From: Candidatus Sumerlaeota bacterium
GTDB lineage: Bacteria; UBP6; UBA1177
Reading direction: 5' to 3'
Length of the DNA stretch: 15,283 nucleotides
NCBI GenBank assembly: GCA_007136595.1
Contig: SLGQ01000109.1
Location: forward strand, 1-15,283
The notes under the pieces are model-generated. The model saw only the letters and a list, made by a program, of their open reading frames with translations, searched no databases and was not told the DNA's origin. The position numbers and the translations under genes were made by a program. Shown piece by piece: positions 7,571 to 15,283 of this stretch (positions are counted from its first letter, which is position 1; the number at the start of each line of letters is the position of its first letter).

Positions 7571-7628
7571 GAAATAATATGTTTTAACAGTTGAATCCCA
7601 GTTAATACAGCGAGTTAACTCTTTGTTT

Positions 7629-9017
7629 TCAGCAGTTTTCGTCGGTTAAGTTTGTAAGCCACTTCCCTTTTTGAAAAAGATAGACCGCAACAAAAGCTGC
7701 AAAAAGATTGCTTAACGCCATACCGCCCCATATTCCGGAGGCATTAAATCCCAGTATAAACGCGCCAATGATAGAAAAAGGTATCCTGAAAAGCCAGAGC
7801 CTTGCAAAACCCACTATCATAGCAGGCATATTGGTTCCTGCAGCGTTAAATGCGGCAGTTGTTCCTCTGACAACTCCGAAAAGAGGAATTGAAAGTCCGA
7901 ATATCAGAAGAAAACGGGATCCTTCCTGTATGACACCTGTGTCCCCCGGTATGAAAAGAGCGATCAGCTCTTCACGGAACGGCATTATTACAGCAATTTG
8001 AATTGCTATAATGGCAGAGATTATTTTTATCCCTTCAACAGCACATTTTTTTGCCCTTGCAAAATTGTTCGCTCCGAGGTTTTGTCCGATTATTGTTGCA
8101 AGTCCCTGCCCAAGTCCCTGTGCAGGTATGAAAATAAAGCTGGTCAATCTGTTGACTATTCCATATCCGGCAAGTGCATCCCTTGATTCGGGAAGTTTTG
8201 CAATTACAGTCATAAGAACAATGAAACCGAGAGATTCAGCACTGTGTCCGACAGCTGCAGGAAAACCGATCTTGAAAATTCGCTTTACCCATTTTTTTTC
8301 GGGGAGAATATGGTTCAGAAGAAGTTTGAGGGCATTTTTTTTCCTCAGCATTATGTAAAGAACGGCAATTGAAGCAAGAGCAGTGCTCAATAAAGTTGCA
8401 GCGGCAGCCCCTGCAACGCCCATTCTTGGAAAAGGACCGATCCCTACTATCAGGAAAGGGTCGAGGATTAAATTTATGATGTTGGTAATGAGGGTTATTT
8501 TTAAAGGTGTTTTGGTATCTCCTGCTGCTGCGGAAAGGATTCTGAAAGAAGCATTGATAAAAACAAACGGCATACATGGAAAAAACCACAGCAGATAACT
8601 TGTTGACAATTCAGTGATCCTTCCGTGTCCTGTAATTAAAGGCAATAAATGAGGAGCCAGCAATGTTCCGGCAAATGCAACAATAATACCTGCAACCACT
8701 GAAAAAGAAATGACTTGAGTGGCAGCTACATCAGCATCATTTGAGTTTCCTGCTCCGGTATGTTGGCTCACCAAAGCGGTTCCGCTCATTGCAAAGCCTG
8801 CTACAGCGGAAGCAAAAAACCATAAAAGAGGAAAAGCGACCTGTAATGCGGCAACAGAATCACCGCTTTCTTGACCGCCAAGTCGCCCAAGCCAGAACAT
8901 GTCAGCAAGCTGATAAAATGTTTCAAGAAGAGAAGCCAGCATAACAGGCCATCCAAGACGGAACATTAGCGGAATAGTGTTTGAACCTAAGATTTCTGAC
9001 CGTTTGGGAGCCGACAT
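7629..9017 (-). CDS. MATE-family multidrug/metabolite efflux transporter
   Basis: This 462-residue inner-membrane protein is a cation-coupled antiporter of the MATE (NorM/DinF-like) family. It has about twelve hydrophobic segments in two homologous halves. The first begins with the family's N-terminal pattern PLMFRLGWPVMLASLL and the helix YQLADMFWLGRLG. GVAGAAAATLLS and the second-half QGLGQGLATIIGQNLGA motif are also typical. Substrate cannot be predicted. The longest frame begins at 9041, but that ATG lies within the promoter -10 element. The ATG at 9015-9017 has GGAGGT immediately upstream and is the credible start. No clear terminator follows its stop, and the ffh promoter lies about 60 bases downstream. 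Confidence 0.93.
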   Translation of the reverse strand: MSAPKRSEILGSNTIPLMFRLGWPVMLASLLETFYQLADMFWLGRLGGQESGDSVAALQVAFPLLWFFASAVAGFAMSGTALVSQHTGAGNSNDADVAATQVISFSVVAGIIVAFAGTLLAPHLLPLITGHGRITELSTSYLLWFFPCMPFVFINASFRILSAAAGDTKTPLKITLITNIINLILDPFLIVGIGPFPRMGVAGAAAATLLSTALASIAVLYIMLRKKNALKLLLNHILPEKKWVKRIFKIGFPAAVGHSAESLGFIVLMTVIAKLPESRDALAGYGIVNRLTSFIFIPAQGLGQGLATIIGQNLGANNFARAKKCAVEGIKIISAIIAIQIAVIMPFREELIALFIPGDTGVIQEGSRFLLIFGLSIPLFGVVRGTTAAFNAAGTNMPAMIVGFARLWLFRIPFSIIGAFILGFNASGIWGGMALSNLFAAFVAVYLFQKGKWLTNLTDENC

Positions 9018-9039
9018 AATACCTCCGACAGAGCAGGAC

Positions 9040-9069
9040 ATTATAGCTTAAACATTTCACTTTAATCAA
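9040..9069 (-). promoter_or_regulatory. Promoter of the MATE transporter gene
   Basis: On the minus strand TTGATT (9064-9069) is followed after 18 bases by a perfect TATAAT (9040-9045). Transcription would start near 9033, downstream of the ATG at 9041. This removes that codon as a start and leaves a short leader of about 16 bases with GGAGGT before the ATG at 9017. Confidence 0.7.
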
Positions 9070-9177
9070 TTTTTATTGTTCATTTATTTGTCAGTGTGAT
9101 CTTTTCTTTGCAAAAAAAAATAATTGTACTAAACTCAAGGTGTTTTTTTGTTAACTGTTGGATCAGGAGGAGTTGAT
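9070..9177 (+). promoter_or_regulatory. Leader/upstream region of glyA, promoter not resolved
   Basis: This divergent intergenic stretch must hold the glyA promoter, but I see no convincing pair. TACTAA (about 9127-9132) could be a -10, with no good -35 at the right distance. A run of nine A's lies just upstream of it. AGGAGGAG at 9166-9173 is a strong ribosome site for the ATG at 9178. No riboswitch-like structure is evident by eye. Confidence 0.4.
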
Positions 9178-10470
9178 ATGTTAAATCTTAAGTACATTCC
9201 AAATGTTGACCCGGAGGTTGCGGGGATCATCGAAAAAGAGGCAGAAAGACAGGAGTACGGTCTTGAATTAATAGCAAGTGAAAACTTCACGAGCAATGCC
9301 ATAATGGAAGCTCAGGGGAGTCTTTTGACCAACAAATATGCCGAAGGTTATCCTAAAAGGAGATACTACGGCGGTTGTGAAGTTGTTGATCAGGTTGAAA
9401 CTCTCGCAAAGAAAAGGGCATGCGAACTTTTCGGTGCCGAATTTGCTAATGTTCAACCCCACAGCGGTTCCCAGGCAAATATGGGTGTTTATTTTGCTGT
9501 GCTTAAACCGGGCGATACTCTTATGGCTATGAACCTTGATCATGGTGGACACCTTACTCACGGAAGCCCTGTCAGTTTTTCAGGTCAGCTTTACAATATA
9601 GTTTCTTACGGTGTTTCTCCTGAAACAGGTATGATAGATTATGATGAATTTGAAAAAATTGCTGTTGAAAATAAACCTAAAATGATCCTTGCGGGAGCTT
9701 CTGCATACACGAGAATAATTGATTTTAAAAGGATCCGCGAGATCAGTGACAAGGTGGGAGCATACATGATGGTTGATATGGCTCACATTGCAGGTCTTGT
9801 TGCTGCCGGTCTTCATCCAAGTCCTGTTCCTTATGCCGATTTTGTGACAACTACGACCCATAAAACCCTCAGAGGCCCAAGAAGCGGTCTGATCCTTGCC
9901 AAAAAAGAACATGCAAAGATCATTAATTCCAATGTTTTCCCCGGAATTCAGGGTGGTCCCCTCATGCACATAATTGCGGCAAAAGCAATTTGTTTTAAAG
10001 AAGCCATGTCTGAAGATTTTAAAAACTATCAGAAACAGGTTCTCAAAAATGCAACCGCTATGGCGGATGAATTTGTAAAAATGGGATATGACCTTGTTTC
10101 AAAAGGGACAGATAACCACCTTATGCTCATAGATCTGAGAAACAAAGGTAAAACAGGAAAAGTAACAGAAAAAGCTCTCGATAAAGCTCATATAACTGTG
10201 AATAAAAACATGGTTCCATTTGATGATCAGTCACCTTTCATAACAAGCGGAATAAGAGTTGGAACTCCGTTCCTTACAACAAGAGGTCTCAAAGAAGATG
10301 ATGTCCGCCTTGTTGCAAGACTTATGGACAGAGTTATAACTTCCATTAAAACAAATGAGTTCGATCCTAAAGTTGGAATAGATTCAAATGTAATTGATGA
10401 CAGTGTCATTGAAGAAGTAAAAGTGGAAGTTAAAAAGATCTGTGAAAAATATCCGCTTATTAAACTGTAA
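9178..10470 (+). CDS. glyA: Serine hydroxymethyltransferase
   Basis: GlyA interconverts serine and glycine using PLP and tetrahydrofolate, supplying one-carbon units. The 430-residue product shows an N-terminal GLELIASENFTS, NKYAEGYPKRRYYGG, VQPHSGSQAN, and the PLP motif TTTTHKTLRGPRSG with the Schiff-base lysine at 229, the same number as in E. coli. VFPGIQGGPL and the C-terminal SGIRVGTPFLTTRG also match. I chose ATG 9178 because AGGAGGAG precedes it at good spacing; a TTG at 9148 would add ten residues not seen in the family and has no such site. nrdR follows after 19 bases, so the two are probably co-transcribed. Confidence 0.98.
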   Translation: MLNLKYIPNVDPEVAGIIEKEAERQEYGLELIASENFTSNAIMEAQGSLLTNKYAEGYPKRRYYGGCEVVDQVETLAKKRACELFGAEFANVQPHSGSQANMGVYFAVLKPGDTLMAMNLDHGGHLTHGSPVSFSGQLYNIVSYGVSPETGMIDYDEFEKIAVENKPKMILAGASAYTRIIDFKRIREISDKVGAYMMVDMAHIAGLVAAGLHPSPVPYADFVTTTTHKTLRGPRSGLILAKKEHAKIINSNVFPGIQGGPLMHIIAAKAICFKEAMSEDFKNYQKQVLKNATAMADEFVKMGYDLVSKGTDNHLMLIDLRNKGKTGKVTEKALDKAHITVNKNMVPFDDQSPFITSGIRVGTPFLTTRGLKEDDVRLVARLMDRVITSIKTNEFDPKVGIDSNVIDDSVIEEVKVEVKKICEKYPLIKL

Positions 10471-10489
10471 AACTATTTGAGAGAAAACA

Positions 10490-10945
10490 ATGAAATGTCC
10501 TTTCTGCGGATCGTTCAAAGATAAAGTGGTTGACAGCCGGTCAACAAAAGATGACTCTGAAATAAGAAGAAGAAGAGAGTGCGAAGATTGCGGCGGCAGG
10601 TTCACTACTTATGAAAGAATTGAAGAGTTGATGCCCATTGTTAAGAAAAAAAATGGTGAAAGAGAACCCTTTGATCGCAATAAAGTGAAAAAAGGTCTTT
10701 TAATATCATGTCAGAAACGCCCTGTTTCTGCTGAAACCATTGAAAAGATCATCGAAAAAGTGGAAAAAGCAATTCAGGCACTTGAAAAAAAAGAAATAGA
10801 AAGCAGAGAGATAGGAAGTCTTGTAATGACCGAACTGAAGGAAATAGACAAAGTTGCCTTTATCCGCTTTGCTTCGGTCTATAAAGAATTCCGTGATGCC
10901 GTTGATTTTATCGAAGAAGCCGCTGAACTTCATGTGAAAGAGTGA
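10490..10945 (+). CDS. nrdR: Transcriptional repressor NrdR
   Basis: NrdR represses ribonucleotide reductase genes by binding paired NrdR boxes, sensing ATP/dATP through its cone domain. The 151-residue product has the N-terminal zinc ribbon with Cys3, Cys6, Cys31 and Cys34, the basic IRRRRECEDCGGRFTTYER segment, and an ATP-cone domain (about 49-139) beginning PIVKKKNGEREPFDRNKV. The C-terminus includes VAFIRFASVYKEFRD. All family landmarks are intact. It lies 19 bases after glyA with only a weak purine-rich ribosome site, consistent with coupling. No NrdR-box palindrome or reductase gene is visible in the window, so its targets lie elsewhere. Confidence 0.97.
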   Translation: MKCPFCGSFKDKVVDSRSTKDDSEIRRRRECEDCGGRFTTYERIEELMPIVKKKNGEREPFDRNKVKKGLLISCQKRPVSAETIEKIIEKVEKAIQALEKKEIESREIGSLVMTELKEIDKVAFIRFASVYKEFRDAVDFIEEAAELHVKE

Positions 10946-10992
10946 CAGGCTTTATTTCTGCAAAAAACCGATACCTTTTTAAAATTTCTCTG

Positions 10993-11020
10993 TTGACATA
11001 ATATTTCACAGTTATATAAT
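10993..11020 (+). promoter_or_regulatory. Consensus promoter of the metalloprotease gene
   Basis: A perfect TTGACA (10993-10998) and a perfect TATAAT (11015-11020) are separated by 16 bases. Transcription would begin near 11027, leaving a roughly 50-base leader that ends in GGAGGT seven bases before the ATG. Both hexamers being perfect suggests strong or constitutive expression. Confidence 0.85.
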
Positions 11021-11076
11021 CCTCTTGCAGTTGGTGTTTATGTTAACCGCTTTTTATATTTTTTGGAGGTAGATCG

Positions 11077-13545
11077 ATGAAAAGATTACTTGTGTTTTTA
11101 ATGATGATCCTGATTTCCGGAATTCTTTTCGGAAGCCAGGCAAAAATCTATGAAAGGGCTGAAATGAGGACGGTTTCAGGGGTTCCTGTTATCGTAAACA
11201 ATATTCAGATCCCTGTAAGAACAGATGTTCCTTCTTTGAAGAGATTCATCAAAAATGATTTTTACCAAAACTTTAAAATTGGACAAAATGTTGAGCCTGA
11301 ACTTTTGAGAGCCGTTAACTTTGACGGAACTTCAATTTATAAGTTCGCTCTTTTTTACAAAGGTGTTCCCGTTGAAGGAACTTACACCGTTCTTATTGTC
11401 AGAAACGGAAATATTGAAAGAATTTCCAACTCGATAGGAAAAATAAACATTGATATGACAAACCTCATATCCAGTGATGTTGCCGTGAGATCTGCAATGA
11501 AAGTAAGAGGAATAAAACTTTTCCCTTCAAAATTCCATGCAGAAAAGATCATTTATCCTTACTTTGATTCATTCGTTCCTGCATACAGAGTCCGTTTTGC
11601 TCCCATTCACCTTGCTGACAACAGATTCCACATAGTTGAAGCAAGAACAGGCAGAGTGATCCATTCCGGCAACTCAACATGGTTCAATGATGATCCAGTG
11701 CCGACAGACAAAGCTCTTTTGTGGAAATACAATCCCACTGTTACTCCTGATATAGAAGAGATCGATCTTATATGGGTTGCTCCTCATGATGACGACGATG
11801 TTGATGTTCCAGGCTCTTTGATCACATTGAAAGATGGTAAAGGTGTAAGAGCTGTAAAAGCATTCAACTGCCCCAATGAAGGTGACAAAATCGATCTTCA
11901 GGAATTAATTGGAATGTCAATTCTTGTTCCGATGTGTACTCCAATGCCTCTTGCCAACAAAATTGATAACGGCAGTTTTATGTACGATGACTGCGAAAGT
12001 GGACACGAATTTGATGAAGATCACATTTTAGCCGAAAATATAAACCGCTGTGCAGAAATTTCAATGTATCACCACAGCACACTGATTTACAATCACTTGA
12101 GAAGCCTTTATTCTGAAATAGGGTCTGACGATGAATTTTATCTTCAGAACAATGATGCCAGCAGACCTTTGAATGTAATTGGAAACTTTACTACTCCCGA
12201 AATCAGTATTGAAGCCATAATGGGTGGATCCGACAAACTTGTTCCTTTTGACAATGCTTTTTTCTCTCAGGATAATCCGATGATGGGAGATTTGCTTGGT
12301 CAGTTCGGAGTTAAAGGAGATCTTCTGGTTTTCGGGCTTGGGACAAAAGCCAATTTTGCTTATGACGGAGATGTTGTTTATCATGAATTCGGTCATGCAA
12401 CCATATATACTACCGGAATTGTAGGAATGGAATACACTGACAAATACGGGATAACTAACCAGCCCGGAGGACTTCACGAAGGTCTTGCCGATACTTTTGC
12501 ATTCCTGATGACCGACAATTCATGTACCGGCGAATATGCTTCAGAAGGATTCATTAAATATGCACAGTCACAAGGCGGCATTATTGAAATGGATAAAGAA
12601 GGTGATTTTTACTGTATGCGTTCGGCTCTCAATGAATATAGAGTTTTTGAAGATACCATAGGTCAGGTACACTGGGATGGACAGCCCACCCTTGCTGCAA
12701 ACTGGGAAATTTATGAGATGCTTAAAAAGGATATGAGCGTTGAGGATGCAAGAGATAACCTTACCAAACTTGTTATGAAAACACTTTATTCTATCGGAAC
12801 AAGCAATGCATCTTTTAAGCTTTATGCTGAAACAATGATGGATGAAGTTGAAAAGGATGCGGTTTTTAAATCTTACAAAGATGAAATATTTAAAATTTTG
12901 GAAGATAGAAATTTCTTTGAAGAGATCAGAGCAAGATCTGCGAATGAAACCGTTAAAGAGTCACATGTTCCCGGTACAGTGAGTGACGACATGATGGGTG
13001 GCGGCGGTGGCGGCGGCATTGAAATTGTTGTGGATGGAAAAACAATGAATGTTGCACCTTCTTATATGCAGTTCTACTATGATGTTGCAGAAGATTCTGA
13101 TAAAACCGGTTTCCAGATATCAGCATCTGTTTCAGCAGGTCAAGGTGGAGGTATAATGCCGGGTGGCGGTGGAACCCCCTCACTTCAGATTTTTTACAGA
13201 AAAGGTGGGCCGATAGAGTACAATCTTGATGAAGATTCTTTGAAAGTCGTACCTTTGAAAGATGGCAGTGTTGAAACAGCAGACAGCGGGTTAACCAGAA
13301 AATGGGGCATCCCCAATGTTAAAAAAGGTGAAAGGTATTACTTCCAGTTTATAAACACAGCCTCTCCCGGTATTTTACGCAATATATCTGTAACTCCTGC
13401 TGATATTGAATCTGAAGAAGAAGATGATGAAATTGATGATGAAGATGAAATTGATGATACAGATCCTTCCGAAGATGATAAAATGCCCGAAGAAGAAGAA
13501 AAAGATAGTAAAAAATCAAAAGGCTGCTCCATTCTTTTCTTCTGA
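11077..13545 (+). CDS. Secreted gluzincin metalloprotease (M36/M4-like) with acidic tail
   Basis: An exported zinc protease of 822 residues. The signal peptide is MKRLLVFLMMILISGILFGSQA. A fungalysin/thermolysin-type propeptide follows (about 45-200), including the FYKGVPVEGTYTVLIV strand and a later PepSY-like part ending ARTGRVIHSG. The catalytic core has HEFGH (436-440); the third zinc ligand is probably Glu468 in HEGLAD. Its distance of 28 residues from His440 is closer to M36 fungalysins than to M4 thermolysins. His532 in QVHWDG, followed by AANWEIYEML, matches the M36 region that carries the transition-state histidine. After a seven-glycine run (641-647), residues about 655-770 look like a beta-sandwich, possibly PPC-like. 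An acidic low-complexity stretch (780-811) then leads to a terminal KKSKGCSILFF. The gene is monocistronic with its own promoter. Substrate and final location are unknown. Confidence 0.88.
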   Translation: MKRLLVFLMMILISGILFGSQAKIYERAEMRTVSGVPVIVNNIQIPVRTDVPSLKRFIKNDFYQNFKIGQNVEPELLRAVNFDGTSIYKFALFYKGVPVEGTYTVLIVRNGNIERISNSIGKINIDMTNLISSDVAVRSAMKVRGIKLFPSKFHAEKIIYPYFDSFVPAYRVRFAPIHLADNRFHIVEARTGRVIHSGNSTWFNDDPVPTDKALLWKYNPTVTPDIEEIDLIWVAPHDDDDVDVPGSLITLKDGKGVRAVKAFNCPNEGDKIDLQELIGMSILVPMCTPMPLANKIDNGSFMYDDCESGHEFDEDHILAENINRCAEISMYHHSTLIYNHLRSLYSEIGSDDEFYLQNNDASRPLNVIGNFTTPEISIEAIMGGSDKLVPFDNAFFSQDNPMMGDLLGQFGVKGDLLVFGLGTKANFAYDGDVVYHEFGHATIYTTGIVGMEYTDKYGITNQPGGLHEGLADTFAFLMTDNSCTGEYASEGFIKYAQSQGGIIEMDKEGDFYCMRSALNEYRVFEDTIGQVHWDGQPTLAANWEIYEMLKKDMSVEDARDNLTKLVMKTLYSIGTSNASFKLYAETMMDEVEKDAVFKSYKDEIFKILEDRNFFEEIRARSANETVKESHVPGTVSDDMMGGGGGGGIEIVVDGKTMNVAPSYMQFYYDVAEDSDKTGFQISASVSAGQGGGIMPGGGGTPSLQIFYRKGGPIEYNLDEDSLKVVPLKDGSVETADSGLTRKWGIPNVKKGERYYFQFINTASPGILRNISVTPADIESEEEDDEIDDEDEIDDTDPSEDDKMPEEEEKDSKKSKGCSILFF

Positions 13546-13614
13546 AAATAATCTTAATTCATTGTTTTTTCACTGAATGATCCATACGGAATCATAAATT
13601 TTTCCAAATTTACC

Positions 13615-13642
13615 TTGAAACTTTCAGTTTTTATTGTATCAT
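13615..13642 (+). promoter_or_regulatory. Probable promoter of the lipoprotein gene
   Basis: TTGAAA (13615-13620) is followed after 16 bases by TATCAT (13637-13642). Transcription would start near 13649, about 50 bases before the ATG. The overlapping CATAAT (13640-13645) is an alternative -10 with a 19-base spacer. No terminator for the upstream protease gene is evident in this 152-base gap, so some read-through is possible. Confidence 0.6.
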
Positions 13643-13697
13643 AATATTTAGTTTTGGTGTGAGCCGAGTGTTAAAATAGCTGTGTGGAGGAAAAGAA

Positions 13698-15215
13698 ATG
13701 TTAAAGTTGTTTTTTTTGTTAATTATTTTAATTTTCAGTGTTGCTGCCTGCAACATAGAAAGTGAAAGTTGTTTCAGCAATGATGATTGTTTGGAAGGAT
13801 ACACATGTAACATGGATACAGGTCAATGTGTTCCTGAAGAAAAAGGGACGGAAGATGATAGCGGCGGGGAGACAAACGATGATGACGGTGATGAAAAAAC
13901 CGACGACGATCCTGTTGAGCCTACAGATGAGTATGGCGGGATAATAACTACTTGTCAACCTGGTGTTGAGGTTGAATGTTATACCGGACCTTCAGGAACA
14001 AGAGATGTCGGAATTTGCAGAGCAGGGATATCAACCTGTCTTCCTGATGGAAACGGTTGGAGTGATTGTGAAGGGCAGGTGACTCCTCAGCCTGAAATAT
14101 GCGGAGATGGAATTGATCAGAACTGTGATGGTCAGGATTGGGTTAAAGGTGGGCCTATGGATGTTGACATAGATGGAGACGGTTACACCTACTGTGACGG
14201 TGATTGTTGCGAAGTACAGTATGAATGTTTCGGGTTTGATCCTGATAAGGTTAACCCGGGTGCCTATGATTTTCCTAACGGTTTTGACCAGAACTGTGAT
14301 GGTACAATTGATACTCCCCGTGTTTTATGTGACGGTGAAATAGACCCTAACTCAACTGATCCTGTTGACATGGCAAGGGCAATGGATTTGTGCCCTGTAA
14401 CGGAAGATGTTCCGTTCGGGCTTATAAGTGCTGAAATTTCTTTCCCTGATGGAACCGGAGTAGGGATGGTTCCAGAAAACCAGTATTCCGTTTTAACAGC
14501 TTTCGGAAACACAATTGTGCCAAATCTCGGGGCTTCTTTTGCAGTTATGTCTTCAGGAAATGCAACAAATCCGATAGGGGAGCCGAGTGTCAATAATGAA
14601 ACAAGCTCCAGTTCACCTCCCGACTGGTATCAGGCAAATAATAACAGATACCCCACTCCCCCTGACTGCGGGTTTTTGACAAGCAACAGCGGTGATCCTG
14701 CAAATGATCCTGTAATGCTTACTTTGAATGTGAAAGCCCCTACAAATGCCGAAGCCTTCAGTTTTGACATCTATTTTTTCAGTATTGAGTTTCATGAATA
14801 TGTATGTTCACAGTATAACGACTTTTTTGTTGCACTGCTTGACTCAGAGTTTTTCAGCGGAGATCCCAATCTTGCAAATCCAATGGACAAAAATCTTGCA
14901 ATGGATGAAAACGGCAATCCTGTCGGTATCAATCTTGCAATGAGCGGTCTTTTCACTGTTTGTGATCAAGCTCCATTGATCGCTCCGCAAAAAACCAAGT
15001 ATTGTCAAGGTTCGGAAGAACTTAAAGGAACAGGTTTTGAAGGTCACGGGGCAACCGGATGGCTTACAACCAGAGGTAACATAGAGCCGGGTGAAGAATT
15101 TAAAGTAAGGCTTGCAATATGGGATGCCGGTGATCATATACTTGATTCTCTTGTAATAATTGACAACTGGCAGTGGTATCCTGAAAGAATGAGACCCGGA
15201 ACTGATCGAAAATAA
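13698..15215 (+). CDS. Cys-rich MopE-like lipoprotein with choice-of-anchor-L-like domain
   Basis: A 505-residue probable outer-membrane lipoprotein. The signal peptide ends in the lipobox VAAC, so Cys18 would be lipidated; Asn at +2 does not suggest inner-membrane retention. A small four-cysteine module follows (25-44), then an Asp/Glu-rich linker (46-78). Residues 86-147 carry ECYTGPSGTRDVGIC and CGDGIDQNCDGQD, and 155-205 carry a DVDIDGDGYTYCDGDC segment and GFDQNCDGTID. These resemble the MopE-type metal-binding motifs abundant in Myxococcota. The C-terminal part (about 245-495) resembles the choice-of-anchor L domain: FFSIEFHEYVCSQYNDFF, INLAMSG, and later RLAIWDAGDHILDSLVI. A surface metal- or ligand-binding role is inference. 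GGAGG lies seven bases before the ATG, and a strong terminator follows the stop. Confidence 0.85.
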   Translation: MLKLFFLLIILIFSVAACNIESESCFSNDDCLEGYTCNMDTGQCVPEEKGTEDDSGGETNDDDGDEKTDDDPVEPTDEYGGIITTCQPGVEVECYTGPSGTRDVGICRAGISTCLPDGNGWSDCEGQVTPQPEICGDGIDQNCDGQDWVKGGPMDVDIDGDGYTYCDGDCCEVQYECFGFDPDKVNPGAYDFPNGFDQNCDGTIDTPRVLCDGEIDPNSTDPVDMARAMDLCPVTEDVPFGLISAEISFPDGTGVGMVPENQYSVLTAFGNTIVPNLGASFAVMSSGNATNPIGEPSVNNETSSSSPPDWYQANNNRYPTPPDCGFLTSNSGDPANDPVMLTLNVKAPTNAEAFSFDIYFFSIEFHEYVCSQYNDFFVALLDSEFFSGDPNLANPMDKNLAMDENGNPVGINLAMSGLFTVCDQAPLIAPQKTKYCQGSEELKGTGFEGHGATGWLTTRGNIEPGEEFKVRLAIWDAGDHILDSLVIIDNWQWYPERMRPGTDRK

Positions 15216-15240
15216 TTTCACTGACATTGTTTTTAATAAA

Positions 15241-15268
15241 AAAACGCCCCCGGAATGGGGGCGTTTTT
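15241..15268 (+). terminator. Rho-independent terminator, probably bidirectional
   Basis: AAAACGCCCCC (15241-15251), a five-base GGAAT loop and GGGGGCGTTTT (15257-15267) form a perfect 11-pair stem followed by T's. It lies 25 bases after the lipoprotein stop. The A-run on its left side makes it equally able to stop transcription arriving from the right on the other strand. Confidence 0.95.
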
Positions 15269-15283
15269 ATTTGAAAGACTGAG

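Noticed and set aside
7580..7628. Possible terminator or operator from the AGTTAA/TTAACT repeat after the MATE gene
   Set aside because: The stem is short and A/T-only, with no following T-run; no regulator is suggested.
8236..8589. 117-residue minus-strand open frame inside the MATE gene
   Set aside because: It is an alternative frame of a clear transporter gene, with unnatural Cys/Ser/Arg/Phe-rich composition and no ribosome site.
9018..9041. N-terminal extension of the MATE protein from the ATG at 9041
   Set aside because: That ATG overlaps the perfect TATAAT of the gene's own promoter, and the next ATG has GGAGGT just upstream, so the extension would not be transcribed.
9148..9177. Ten-residue GlyA extension from a TTG at 9148
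   Set aside because: It reads through the strong AGGAGGAG ribosome site and adds residues not typical of the family; the ATG at 9178 gives the normal length and places the PLP lysine at 229.
10946..11076. NrdR-box autoregulatory palindromes near nrdR
   Set aside because: I found no pair of 16-base ACA...TGT-type palindromes upstream of glyA or nrdR, or in this gap.
12061..12477. 138-residue open frame opposite the protease catalytic region
   Set aside because: It is the antisense shadow of the HEFGH-containing core, which has clear family motifs.
13546..13614. Terminator after the protease gene from TTCATTG/CACTGAA
   Set aside because: The stem is seven pairs with a mismatch and its T-run is in the loop, so it does not fit a rho-independent terminator.

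Overview
The window is a low-G+C (roughly 40% by eye), gene-dense bacterial chromosome segment with no mobile elements, CRISPR arrays, tRNAs or rRNAs that I can see. The host looks like a Gram-negative, deltaproteobacterium- or Myxococcota-like lineage, or a related poorly cultured phylum. The evidence is a small KH-protein gene between rpsP and rimM, a TrmD-linked SPOUT methyltransferase of the Methyltrn_RNA_4 type, and an outer-membrane-type lipoprotein with MopE-like metal-binding repeats and a choice-of-anchor-L-like domain. The low G+C argues against classical Myxococcus relatives. Placement is inference.

Bases 1-7570 (minus strand) look like one long operon read leftward from a near-consensus promoter at 7543-7570: ffh, rpsP, khpA, rimM, trmD, a SPOUT RNA methyltransferase, rplS, an unrecognised exported protein, ribD, a PPi-type phosphofructokinase, and possibly a further gene cut by the left edge. 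Genes overlap or lie within 35 bases of each other, except for a 75-base gap before the phosphofructokinase. The first seven encode protein targeting, ribosome parts, ribosome assembly and tRNA/rRNA modification. The tail adds an envelope protein, riboflavin synthesis and glycolysis.

Bases 7629-9069 hold a MATE-family exporter, also on the minus strand, with its own promoter. Its true start is 24 bases inside the longest open frame. A divergent intergenic region then leads to plus-strand glyA (serine hydroxymethyltransferase) and nrdR (repressor of ribonucleotide reductase genes), probably a two-gene unit.

Bases 10993-15268 (plus strand) carry two large exported proteins, each with its own promoter. 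The first is an 822-residue gluzincin metalloprotease (M36/M4-like) with a propeptide, a C-terminal beta domain, a long acidic tail and an odd cysteine-containing C-terminus. The second is a 505-residue lipoprotein with cysteine-rich, MopE-like and choice-of-anchor-L-like parts. A strong symmetric terminator closes the region. The most unusual features are the protease C-terminus, the unknown exported protein wedged by overlaps between rplS and ribD, and TrmD/RimM sequences that depart from family motifs at otherwise well-conserved places.
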